Positions 42,059 through 52,577 of a DNA stretch of 64,000 nt are shown piece after piece; within the stretch, counting starts at the first letter, position 1; every line of letters starts with the position of its first letter. The translations under genes were made by a program, and so were the position numbers. Source of the stretch: Mikania micrantha (lineage: Eukaryota; Streptophyta; Magnoliopsida; Asterales; Asteraceae); contig CM018690.1 of the NCBI GenBank assembly GCA_009363875.1, positions 790,288-854,287 of the forward strand. The letters run 5' to 3'. The notes under the pieces were generated by a model. That model was not told where the DNA came from and searched no databases. It worked only from the letters and a program-made list of their open reading frames with translations.

Positions 42059-43978
42059 TGTTAAACTTTTAATTACTTAAAAGTTTATTTTACATATTGC
42101 TTATATCATGACCTAGATAATAATTGCTTGTCTTTATTATTGTTTATCATTACATTCTTGATTGTTTGATTTTATCATACCTGAAATAACTAGGATGCTA
42201 CATGCTAACCTAGAATCATGACACATTAATACCATAGAATAATGTACGTTGCTAAGAATATATCTTACAACCGTGCATTATCCTTACACGATAGGACAAC
42301 GGGGAAACCAAGGGATAACATGTCAATACAATTACAGATAACAAGAATGATAATCATGATATTGTAACTTCATGATAACAAGATCATTCACACATTACTA
42401 ACATTGTGTATAAGACAAGTTCTTATAACACTTCGTTCAAGTTAGTAAGAACACTCAACAACGAGATAACAGTTGAGACAGTTACTTGTGATATCGAGGA
42501 GGATATCGCATGCGCACACTTTTGGGATGGCTTTCCCACACATACTATCACTACCTATTAAGACTCTATTTAGAGCACATCTTATAACCGTCAGAGGATG
42601 CCGGTTACACAACCATAGATTAGTTGGGTAAACCACAAACACTAATCACCAGGGATTGGGGTAATCTAATGAAATCACACCGGGCACGAGAGGTACTATC
42701 ATTCTAATTGATGACATTCATAAAATCTAGGGAACGTATTCATTCCAATAGGAATTTTGGGAGGATATCTTACACGCCGAGCTGGTCAGTAATGACAGCT
42801 ACTGAGACTATTATGTCTCAAACTAGGAATCATGAGTAGGACACGCTACACACCGGGCTGGACAGGGGTGACAACTACTGGGATTATTATGTACCTACCT
42901 AGATATCGAGTATGATATCTTACACACCGGACTGGTTAGTACTGACAATCACAGAGACTACTAGGTCTCGCTCTAGATATCGAGTATGATATCTTACACG
43001 CCGGGCTAATCCGTAAGGAATAGCTAACAGAGGCAAACATGTCTCTTATTTCAATTGTTTGGGTATTCTACACGCCGGGCTAATCAGTAATGATTAGCTA
43101 CAGAAACTATTAAGTTTCGTTCTAGATATTGAGTATGATATCTTACATGCTGACTAATCCGTAAGGAATAGCTAACAGAGACAATTTCGTCTCTTACCTT
43201 ATTCATGGGGATATTATACACGCCGGTCTATTCCGTAAGGAATGACTAATAGAGATAATTATGTCTCTTTCTTTTCATTGATGGGATAATCATACCGGGG
43301 AAATCATATGTGAAATGAAATGGGTATCAATCGTTGTATTACAGGCAGTGTTGAGTTCAGTTGAGCATGTGGTGGGATGGCGTCTGGGCTTGACCCTTTC
43401 GTATGCCCTATATATAAGCATGCTTGGCTGGATGAGACACTATCTGTAAATAAAACCATGGAGAGGACATTGTGCGAAACATGGGAATCAATTATCAATA
43501 CAACTTGTGTGAAACGTTGTGAACATGACTGACATAAATACAATGGTTTTCAATTACAAAACTTATGAACTCACCAACCTAGTGTTGACTTTGTTTAAAT
43601 GCATGTTTTCTCAGGTGACAAACAGGTTTAGTCACCATAATTACAGGGACATAGCTAGTGGACTTTTAGAAGACCTAGCTACTTTTGTGATTGCATACTA
43701 TTGGCTAACCAGAACATGAATCATCTTTTATATATCTTGTACAGACACAAGATATAATCTCATTGATTCTTTTGATAGATTTACTTGGTTAAATTATGAA
43801 CGATACATTGTAATTTAATCTTGTAATTCTATATCATTGATGTGTTAGCATTTCTCATTTATTATCATGTGCTATGTAAACAATCTGATCGTTTAATTAT
43901 CAATCAAGATATCGCGCCACGGGAACCTTCCGCCCGACGGGAAAACCCGATCCGTTCCCGTCGGCCCGGGGTGTGACA
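42059..43978 (+). repeat. E2 3' LTR, right part
   Basis: Continues the LTR interrupted at 16675 (first five bases are the Copia target duplication). It contains predicted intron 2 sequence, repeated blocks of the type GATATCTTACACGCCGGGCTAATC with GTCTC- or TAGC-containing spacers (42760-43250), TATATATAAGC near 43410, acceptor TTTTCTCAG|G ending at 43614, stem-loop 43731-43756, and the terminal GGGGTGTGACA. Confidence 0.9.
42760..43250 (+). repeat. ATATCTTACACGCCGG degenerate repeats in E2 LTR
   Basis: Six to seven degenerate units of about 70-80 bp: (G)ATATC(G)AGTATGATATCTTACACGCCGG, then TAATCNGTAANGATAGCTA, then a GTCTC-containing end. The other LTR carries the last five (11020-11360). 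Confidence 0.75.
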
Positions 43979-44058
43979 AATGGTGTTGATGAATGAGGTG
44001 CAGAAGTCTGTGGTGTAGGTACCGGGGTCGGTTGTCTTCTAGGCGGCATTCTGATCAT
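43979..44058 (-). pseudogene. E5 gag N-terminus, truncated by E2
   Basis: MIRMPPRRQPTPVPTPQ and about ten more residues on the minus strand, then the frame runs into the E2 LTR. It is homologous to the E2 and E3 gag starts. Confidence 0.85.
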
Positions 44059-44199
44059 AACCAAAAGATATTGGTTAGTGCAGTGATCGAATGCAGAAAA
44101 CACAATGCAAACTTAAGCCTTATGTTCTCTACATGAGGGTCCCTAAGTTATAGGCCAAACCGTTTAAAGTAAATGACCTATTATTCTCTATAACCTTGA

Positions 44200-44211
44200 G
44201 CTCTGATACCA
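44200..44211 (-). promoter_or_regulatory. E5 primer binding site
   Basis: TGGTATCAGAGC on the minus strand, 3 nt after the LTR end at 44215. Confidence 0.88.
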
Positions 44212-44640
44212 ATCTGTCACACCCCGAGCCGGCGGAAGGTTCTCGGAGCGCGATATCATGAATGATAATCGTGATGATCAGATTGTTTACCTAGCATCAA
44301 TGTTAAGAATAATTAAGCACCATAAATCATTAACTAGGATTACAAAGTTAAATTACAATGTCAAGGTTTGGTAATTTAACTAATTAAACCTATCCAAAAG
44401 AATCAAATATATCTATCTTGTAACTGTACAAGATGTCAAAAGAGATTCATATTGATCTCAAAAAATGTGCTTCTTCAAAAGTCATCTAGGATCTATATCT
44501 GGGCATCCTAGCATGCAATCCTAAATCTTAGCTTAATCATGTGCGTCACTTGAGAAAGCATGTAAGAAAACAAAGTCAACACAATGGTTGGTGAGTTCAT
44601 GTAGATTTTATGTAAAAATAGTTTGAAAAATCCTTTGAAT

Positions 44641-45255
44641 GACAACCTTAACCTCACCATTAACCACCTATACCATATGTCTCAGTATGCATATATATAG
44701 GGCATATGTAGGGGACAAGCCCTAGCCACCGTCCCACCACATACCAAATCACATGATATATTGTTCCTGATGATAATTAAGAGTCTCATCCTACATGTTT
44801 GATTCCATAATGTTTGATTCTTTGAATTCGATTACCCTATAATTGTTTACCTTGATTCCCTGAATGACAACCTTAACCTCACTAACAACCACCTATGCTA
44901 TCCAACCAAGTATGCTTATATATAGGGCATATGTAGGGGACAAGCCCCAGCCACCGTCCCACCACATACCGGGCTACTTAACATATTGTTGTTAATGATA
45001 ATTAAGCATTTCATCCCACTACTCTGATTTCATGACATATGATTCTTAGCCTTTGTTTTCCCTGCCAATGTTTACTTTGTTTCCCCCGAAATGACAACCT
45101 TAACCTCACTAACAACCACCTATGCTATCCAACCAAGTATGCCTTTATATAGGGCATATGTAGGGGACAAGCCCCAGCCACCGTCCCACCACATACCGGG
45201 CTGCTTAACATATTGTTATTAATGATAATTAAGCGTTTCACTCCACCTATTGATT
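44641..45255 (-). repeat. 225-bp tandem triplication including a TATA-like box in E5 LTR
   Basis: Units start at 44641, 44866 and 45093 (plus-strand phrase GACAACCTTAACC). Each contains, on the minus strand, the phrase CCCTATATA(TATAAG or AAGG) near 44692, 44922 and 45145 respectively. E3 and E2 have one copy of this block. Confidence 0.88.
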
Positions 45256-45624
45256 CCATAGCATATAAATATTTAGTTTAAGAGGCACCATTATGGACAG
45301 CTGAACACCCTAGGGAATTCAGCATCCATCCATAATAGTCCTAAATATGACTCGTGACGTGTTATGATATAGGAACCTTCAAGTTAACACAAAGTCAACT
45401 AGAAGAACCCAATCATTCTAGTCACTTGTCATAACCATGGATGAATCAAGAAGAACACTGAATGACTAGTAGGGGTTGACACACAGGTCAACACGCGGCG
45501 GCCAACAGTCTGTCTTACAATGTCCTATAGCTTTAGCGTACAAGTTTAACGCATCCACATAGTTTCACTGATGACTAGTAGGGGTTGACACACAGGTCAA
45601 CACGTGGCGGTCAATCAGTCTTTT

Positions 45625-45860
45625 GTTTAAGTATACAAGTGTATCAAGCATTCCAAGTGTTCATGTATCCCAAGTATATCATGCATTCATGTATTCAAGT
45701 ATCCCAAATGTATCAAGCATTCACGTGTTCCAAGCATTCCAAGTATATCAAGCATTCACGTGTTTTCAAGTGTTCCAAGTATAACAAGTATTCACGTGTT
45801 TCAAGTGTTCCAAGTATATTAAGCCTTCACGTATTTTCAAGCATCTCATGTATATAAGTA
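45625..45860 (-). repeat. Degenerate AAGCATTCACGTGTTCCAAGTAT repeats in E5 LTR
   Basis: About seven decayed units of 25-40 bp built from AAGCATTCACGTGTT and CCAAGTATATC. Several contain CACGTG (G-box core). Confidence 0.7.
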
Positions 45861-46546
45861 TTTCTAAGCATATAAGTTGTCAAGTTAAGTTTAAGTAAAA
45901 ATTGTAAGTGTAAAACAGTTTAACACTTTACTAAGAGTATAGAACATTAACTCTCTGAAATCATTATATAAAGTATTAGTGTTTAGTATAAGTATTCCCA
46001 AAGCCTTAACATTGGGTATGTAGTTAAACATAGAGTTTATAAGTTAAACATCAATTGTATAGTTTAAGTATTAAGTTTATATCATAAGCGTCTAGCGCAA
46101 GGTTTAGGCTTCAAACCTATAGCTTAAGTCTCAAGTATATAGATTAAACTTCTAGTTTGTAGTTTAAGAATCAAGTTTATAGCTTCTCAAAGTATACTAG
46201 TTTCCAGTTTGAGCACAAAATGTTAGCATAATGTAAATAAGTATAAGGTAAATAGCATTTGCTATTTATACTATAGCCTTAGTCTTTGGTTTCCAAACAA
46301 GCATTTCCAGTTCAAGCATTCGTATAAGCATTGTAATTATGTGTAAAAGCATTTAATAAACATTTCAACAATTTTTTAGCATGCTTCTCAGTCCCGAGCT
46401 AAAACAAAAGGTTTGAAAAGGGACAAATGAACTCACCTGGTAGTGGTTGTGGTTTACTAGGTATAAACAAGAATGCACGCGCTCGTTGTTTGTACTTGTT
46501 ATGTTGTTCACGATCCTGTATTGATTTCACTTAGTTTGTAGCTTAT

Positions 46547-46708
46547 AAGTATATGCTATTGTTGATCTGTGTGTGTGTGTGTTAGCCCTAGAGTTGGCTA
46601 ACACTCGTAAGTCTCGGTCATTATTCGAAGTATATGCTATTGTTGATCTGTGTGTGTGTGTGTGTTAGCCCTAGAGTTGGCTAACACTCGTAAGTATCAG
46701 TCATTATT
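46547..46708 (-). repeat. 81-bp tandem duplication in E5 LTR
   Basis: Units start at 46547 and 46628. Each holds a (TG)n run and the inverted pair GTTAGCC...GGCTAAC, which also occurs, with another loop, in E2 at about 16442-16462. Confidence 0.88.
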
Positions 46709-46974
46709 CGGCCCCTAAATTACTTGTGATCACTTATGTTAATTTGACGTGTCTTCTCGTTACATGTTGTGTTCACTTGTTTGCTATCATTAGACTCTTA
46801 GTGATTTGTGACCTCTTAATTGTAACCATTTAAATGTTTCAACATATGATTACTAACTTACCTTGTTTCCTCTTTGTTTATCAACTCCTTTCCATCTTTG
46901 TTGTATTTTAACTTGTAAATCCCACACGAGTGATCACTAGTATTAATCCAAGGTGTTCTTGTCCTAGTATCATT

Positions 46975-47672
46975 TGGGCCGAATAACCCATTGGGTCGAA
47001 TTCATAAACCTAACGTAACAATAGTCTTGGGGCAAGATAGTCCATATGGGCCTAGTTCATGATGTTGGGCCGAATTAGGAAATGAGCCATTTCACAATTT
47101 ATTGGGCCAAGGGGTTTGGGCCTAAGAAATCAACATGGTTTAATACAATGTATTGGGTCCAACGAATCAATGTGGGCTACCATTTATACTTAGGTGAGCC
47201 AAAATTAAATAGAGCCATGGGTTTCTTAAAGGGCTTGGGCCGATTACAATGAGTTGGGCCAAGAAATGACTATGGGCCGAAAACTTAAGTTGTTGGGCCA
47301 TTTAAGTGTATGAGAATCGTGGTTTGCATCTGCTAGTAAGAAAAGAGTTGGATTCGGCTTTCAAGCAGCGAACCTTCTTGAAAGGTTCGGCCAAGCTTCC
47401 ATGAAGGTTCGGCTAATGTTTGTTGGTCATGATGGTTCGCCGATTGTAGGGTTCGCCTTCTTCTTGCTTGGTTCGTGCATGGGAGGTTCGTGAAATCGCC
47501 ATGCAAGGTTCGTAGCCCATGGTGAAGGGTTCGTCTGCATGATGTTCGCCAGGGGTTCGTCTCTATGGAAATAAAGGTTCGGCTATTGAATGGTTCGCTG
47601 GTGGTTCCTGGCACAAGGTTCGCGGTCATGGGTTCGTGGGTGAGCAGGTTCGCCTCACAAAGGTTCGGCCAC
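46975..47672 (-). repeat. E5 LTR arrays: TTGGGCC (46975-47310) and GGTTCG (47350-47672) on the plus strand
   Basis: On the element's own strand these read GGCCCAA and CGAACC. Order and sense match the arrays in E2 (15350-16145). Confidence 0.72.
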
Positions 47673-48089
47673 CTAAGCCACGAGCCTGTTCATCATCTTC
47701 ATCATTCCCGTGAAACCCTAGGTTGTTTCAGAGCTGTTTCCCAGTCGTGAGTGTACAAGAAATAGTTCCCGAGGGTGCATGGTCCGAAGAGAAGGGCTAA
47801 GAACCGGCTAAATGTGTGTAGTTCGAACATAGTTAGAAAACCCTAATTTCAGTGATGTTTCAAGCTACGTACCTCAAATTTGGTCGGGTAAAACTCCAGA
47901 TCGCTTGTACTTCTATGTAGAGGATGTCGAGAGCTTCGCGTGGACACCAAGAACGCCCGATTTCGTCTCCAAACGAGTGAGTTATGGTGATTTGAAGGTG
48001 ATGAACTTAGAGAGAGAGAGAAATTTCGTGAGAGAGAGTTTAGAGAGAGAGAAAGATGTGTGAAATGAAAGAAACTAGTTCTTTCAAGG

Positions 48090-48097
48090 TTTATATA
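48090..48097 (-). promoter_or_regulatory. E5 LTR TATA box
   Basis: TATATAAA on the minus strand, followed downstream by CT-rich leader sequence (48000-48060). It matches the E2 box position. Confidence 0.65.
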
Positions 48098-49007
48098 CCT
48101 CGGGGGTGTTCGGGTTCGTTTCGGTTGCTCGGTTTTTCGTCTCCGTTGCGGTTTCGGATCGTAACACGCGTTTTTATTAATTTAAAATAGAAGGTTTTAT
48201 CTTAAACGTTTGGAAATGATTATTTCTAGTAAACAGTTTAAATATTATTTACTTGAATTATCTGTCGTAATGTATTATTTTTACGCTTTTCGTTAATTCT
48301 TTCGCGTATTTTAGGCTTTACGCGTTTTAATTACAATAGTTTTGTTTTAATTTAATTCTGATGAGTTTCAAAAATGTAAAACAGGAAATATTTTTGTTTC
48401 TACGTTTTCGTTTCGTTTCGTCTTCGAATCGTTTCGTCAGAAAACTTCACTTACGCGCGTTTTCGTACAGAGCGCCAACTGTACGAACACGATCGTACGT
48501 TTCACTTTCTGATTTTGTTTTCTACTTTTCAGTCATCGTTTCAGATCGTTAAACTATCAGATCTACTCATACAGATCGTCACCTATACGAATAACTCGTT
48601 GGTTTTGCATTCTGTAACAACAACTGTTAAAGTTTTGTTTTGTTTATCCTCACATACTGTGACACCTCGTAAATTCCAGGTCAGCAACTCTATTATTTTA
48701 TTAATAATGTTTATTATTACTTCATACGTGGCACTAGAATAAATGCATTTAGTGTGACACGTGGTACAACAGTCTGAACATACCGATAATTCAGGGAATT
48801 ATCACACAACACTCGCACGTGTCTTGAATAACGAACGTTGGTGAAACGGATCAAAACTGTAGTACAAAACACTGCACTTAGGTTCGAGTAAACCCAATTT
48901 AGCTAGAACGAGGCCTATGCGTTGAGAAACGATGATTGTATTCGAGAAATACGAAAGATTCGGTTCAAAACAATGAAAATGGGCCTATTGGGCTCCTCAG
49001 AGACCCG

Positions 49008-49131
49008 TGGCGGTACGCGACATCCCACAAGAAGAAGTGTCGCGGTACGCGATGGATGGGCGGGCAATTTGAAATCCCGAAATACGTCGCGTTACGCGGG
49101 AAGTTTCGGAGACCTTCATCGCGGTACGCGA
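49008..49131 (+). repeat. Four TCGCGGTACGCGA palindromes in E4 LTR
   Basis: Copies at 49008-49020 (first C changed to G here, intact at 57407-57419 in the 3' LTR), 49040-49052, 49087-49099 (G-to-T in the centre, last base changed) and 49119-49131. Arms TCGCG/CGCGA are kept in most. Spacing about 32-47 bp. Confidence 0.85.
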
Positions 49132-49439
49132 AGAGTCCAACACGCAAAATCTTTTATTAAACCAAGATTAATCATGTCATTAGCCACCCTACCTCTACTT
49201 GGTTAATTCCAGACGCAATCTCCTCTTTTTAAACCCCCAAAACCCACCTGCCAATCCCTCTACAACCCCATAAATACTACTAAGAACCTAGAGGAAGCCA
49301 TTGTTGCAAGCTTGGAGATCTTGGAAGAAGGTTTGAAGCTCCTAATCACCAACACTATCACTTGCTCGACCTCGAGAAGGATTCCAGGAGCTTGTAGGGC
49401 TGTGGGTCGACCATCTTAACACATTCGAAGCTTTAAAAG

Positions 49440-50982
49440 GTAGATCTATGACCCAATGTAGCCTAAAATCACTTCTAAACCCACATGCAATAGGAAATAC
49501 CCACATGCAATCACTACCACTTCACATGCACGAATTTTTCCTTGTTTGGATCTGGGTTTGATGATAATCTTGTGTTATTTGATGATATAGATTGATTAAT
49601 TGTGTTTCTATGACGATCCACAATGATGTTAACATGTATGTTGATGATTTGGTCACAAATGGGTGTTTCTAGTAACATGCATGTATGATCCATGATGTTT
49701 TGTGTGATCTTCGATATTGAAATGTTATTAGAAATAATATTTGAGATGTTCTACATGATTAGAATGTTTGATTATGTCAAGAATTGGCTATTTGGTGACT
49801 ATTGCTATAAATAGTAACTTTTTGCTATAAGATTGCTAGAAAGGATGATATTGCTAAATGTTGTGTGTGTTATATGCTTAGTTAAACTTGTCATGATGAT
49901 AATAGACGACTATATAACCTAAATGTTTGAGATGGGTGCATTTGTCAAAAGTTTCTATAAATAGAAACTTTATTTTACAAAATTGTGAGTAGGAGCATGC
50001 TAGCCAAGACGTGCGTGATTAAATGGCTAATACTGATTAGGATAGTGACGTTTAGATGTTATTAGTTGTTAAACTTGGTGAAATATGCTTGTTTAGGCAA
50101 CTTTCTAAATATAGAAACTTTTACGCGCAAACTATGTTAAACCGGCTATGTGTAATTATGTGCTGTGTGATAACATGCTCATTTAGGGTAAATATACATA
50201 TTAGAATAATCGGAATCTGATCTTATGCACGACTTGCCAAATATGGAAACTTTCCTGAAATAGAAACTTACTATAAATAGTAAGTTTCCTCATAGGAATG
50301 ATTTTGGTATCCGTACACTTCACACGACACTAAACCGCACGATACACGAGCACTTGATCCAGAACCGTCACCAACGGGTCGTTAGGTCAAACACGATCGA
50401 TACGGTCGAACACGGTCCGGTGAGACCCACATACGCAAACACGAACTCATAACACCTACATGATATAGGTGATTACTAGCCAGCGAGCTACACTACGCTA
50501 TTGAGCAAACGCATTATACAAACTCAGGTGAGTTTACGGCCCCACTTTTACTCTTTAACTGATTTGCTAAACTATTGGGGTGAGAATACTATGCAACTGT
50601 TTAGATGTATGACTGGTATGTTGTAAAACTATTTTCGAGTGTAACTTTCATCGCATAAAGCCCTCACTTATCCTTACCGTCAATTGTATGACAAACGAGT
50701 CGTTATTACGTAGTACTACTGGGTTTGACTAGCCCCACTCGGCAACAACGTTGACTGGAGGTCATAACGAGTGTAATATCGATGTGAATTGCGAGTTCAG
50801 CGATGACTCGCGGAGGCAAACGAGAATAGTCTAGTTTCGGTAAGATGACATGACACACTCACGGATCGTAGATCCAACAACTAAACTTAACTTGCCCAGT
50901 ATATATCTGTTTACTATTTATGTCTGTCTAAACCTGTGAACTCACCAACTTTTTAGTTGACACTTTTCGCATGTATTCTCAG
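49440..50982 (+). other. E4 predicted LTR leader introns (two) with 59-nt middle exon
   Basis: Donor 1 at 49440, acceptor GATATAG|G ending at 50468, exon 50469-50527, donor 2 CTCAG|GTGAGT at 50528, acceptor ATTCTCAG|G ending at 50982 with CTCAC (50941-50945) as a possible branch point 38 nt upstream. The 3' LTR repeats all sites at +8399. Confidence 0.55.
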
Positions 50983-51322
50983 GTAACTAATGGAGCACAC
51001 GCTAGGACGCTCACAAGGACACACTAAGGAGTCAATCTTACATATAGACTTTTGTCCTAGGCTTGCGTGCATGTGTTCTGTTTTGAAAACAATTTAAACA
51101 TTTGTAGTGTCTGTTGCAAACAATTACTTTCCGCTGCAAACTCATGTATTTCTGATGTTTAACACTTTCCGCTGCTTATTGAATGAAACTTGTATTGTTT
51201 TACAATTTGTGTGAATGTGTAACTCATATAGAGTCGTTCTATATGACCATGAGCTATGATCCTGGCCACGTCACACCCACGTGGACTGACACCACGAGTG
51301 GGAATTTGGGGGTGTGACAGAC

Positions 51323-51334
51323 TGGTATCAGAGC
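51323..51334 (+). promoter_or_regulatory. E4 primer binding site
   Basis: TGGTATCAGAGC, 3 nt after the LTR end. Confidence 0.9.
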
Positions 51335-51471
51335 CTTGGTTATAGGGAACTAGGTTTGCATATAGTAAACTTAGACTATAGCCACTGCTCTACATTAGAC
51401 ACTACACTAGAAATTGCACAAGAATATTATCTGCTACCATGTACTATTACTAACTTGATTAGAACGCAGGA

Positions 51472-52284
51472 ATGGACAATAACAAGGATCAGGACGGGAA
51501 GGACTCGAGGAAACGTCCATATGAGTACGAGCTTACCGAGGAGGATAAGCAGAGGATCCGGGATATGGTGGAGCAGGTACACGCTCAGGAGCCCAAGAGG
51601 CTTCGACCCTCGACCAGCAGGGGACCATGGGACTGGTACCCTATTACCCTTGCTGTTTGGGCGAGGGAAGAGAGAGTACCTAAGTTACCTTTGTTAGGTG
51701 ACACGTCTACTGGACCACCTTTACCACCGATTGGCATACTCATGGAGCGGGCATTCGCTGCACTGATCTCACGTTACAGGCGTGAGTCGTGTCAGCTACG
51801 AGTGATGACTGATGGGTTTAGGGATCTCTTGGAGCATAGTCAGCAGCTCCAGAGCCGTGTGGAGCAGCTAGAGGAGAGACCTGCTCATATTGAGGGAGCG
51901 CAGGATGATGTGGTCGCTAGGACTCAGGATGTTATCCAGCGACAGGAGGAGGTCGCCGCTTACGTCACGGACATCCGTGATAGGACTACGTTGCTCGAGG
52001 AGCAGCAGGATTTCTTAGCCGCAGTGACACATGGACACGATGGACGGTTGGCAGCTGTGGAGGTTGCCAGTGAGGAGAACCAGGCCATGATCCAGGCCAG
52101 CGATGCCATGTTAAATGCTTGGGTCGAACAGTTCCTAGAGGAACAACAGCCCGAGCCAGAGCCCCAATTCGAGGCGGAGGACCTCGAAGAGGGAGATGCC
52201 GACGGGGATTCTGCTGAGGATCCCGAGGAGGAGGACGATGATGGTCCTGCAGATAGTGGGGATTCACACTCCACGGTTGTCTAG
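51472..52284 (+). CDS. E4 extra ORF upstream of gag: coiled-coil protein with acidic tail
   Basis: 270 residues, intact, first ATG after the leader in this frame. The N-terminus is charged and basic with K-R-P-Y-E and P-K-R-L-R-P near residue 42 (possible nuclear signal). A W-rich segment G-P-W-D-W-Y-P-I-T lies near 51-59. Residues 95-225 look like a long coiled coil with repeated Q-x-x-x-L-E-E patterns. The last 45 residues are Glu/Asp rich and end S-T-V-V. The E1 ORF in the same place has the same order (basic P-K-R-R-R, coiled coil, acidic tail, S-T-V near the end) but is otherwise very different. I know no family name for it. Gag begins 293 bp later. Confidence 0.75.
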   Translation: MDNNKDQDGKDSRKRPYEYELTEEDKQRIRDMVEQVHAQEPKRLRPSTSRGPWDWYPITLAVWAREERVPKLPLLGDTSTGPPLPPIGILMERAFAALISRYRRESCQLRVMTDGFRDLLEHSQQLQSRVEQLEERPAHIEGAQDDVVARTQDVIQRQEEVAAYVTDIRDRTTLLEEQQDFLAAVTHGHDGRLAAVEVASEENQAMIQASDAMLNAWVEQFLEEQQPEPEPQFEAEDLEEGDADGDSAEDPEEEDDDGPADSGDSHSTVV

Positions 52285-52577
52285 TTAGATTTCCTATTTC
52301 AGTTTTCTATTCCTTTCAGTATTTTACTTTTGTATTCTCAGATGAGCGGGATGTGCTCATAGAAGCTTTTGGTAGTATTTCCTTTTGAAAATCATTGTAC
52401 TCCAAAGTTTGATATTAATGAGAATTATGCTCTATTATTATCTGTTGTATTGTTATGACTGCTATTGATACAATCTTTGTTATTATATCTAACTTGACTT
52501 TTGACATGGCAACTATTCTAACCTTGGCTAACACGTGACATATGTTGACTAACACTCTAACCCCTCTATATAGAAAT

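Larger units (their letters stand above)
11008..43978 (+). mobile_element. E2: gypsy derivative with gag only, hosts E1 and the Copia element
   Basis: Pieces in order: 5' LTR remnant 11008-12096, primer site, broken gag 12263-13591, remnant and polypurine tract to 14318, 3' LTR 14319-16675 continuing at 42064-43978 after the Copia insertion. The two LTR ends match (11008-12096 with 42889-43978). Its right end abuts the inverted gag start of E5, so E2 inserted into E5; the presumed target duplication on the right is aatgg, with the left side outside the window. Confidence 0.88.
44215..48657 (-). repeat. E5 5' LTR, main part (about 4.7 kb with the piece at 59724-59960)
   Basis: Element order, reading down from high coordinates: TATATAAA (48090-48097), CT-rich leader, donor TTTGAG|GTACGT (intron from 47872), CGAACC array (47350-47672), GGCCCAA array (46975-47310), 81-bp duplication (46547-46708), middle exon 46437-46515, donor CCAG|GTGAGT (intron from 46436), decayed short-motif repeats, a 225-bp triplicate (44641-45255), weak acceptor TTTCTCAAG near 44549, stem-loop 44415-44434, end at 44215. 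Confidence 0.87.
48658..51319 (+). repeat. E4 5' LTR (2662 bp)
   Basis: TGTGACACCTCG to GGGGTGTGACA. It contains four CGCG palindromes (49008-49131), a CT/CA-rich leader region (49215-49310), donor AAAAG|GTAGAT (intron from 49440), inverted repeats enclosing ATAAAT (49805-50284), middle exon 50469-50527, donor CTCAG|GTGAGT (intron from 50528), acceptor ATTCTCAG|G ending at 50982, and a 7-bp stem-loop ATATAGA/TCTATAT at 51226-51244. Confidence 0.95.

Noticed and set aside
43405..43415. TATATATAAGC as the main promoter of E2, E3 and E5
   Set aside because: Better TATA boxes followed by CT-rich leaders lie far upstream (15035, 48090). Kept as an alternative because it would undercut the leader-intron idea.
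48922..49206. 94-residue frame in both E4 LTRs (also 57321-57605)
   Set aside because: Same reason: LTR duplication. It covers the CGCG palindromes and the codons show no protein-like pattern.
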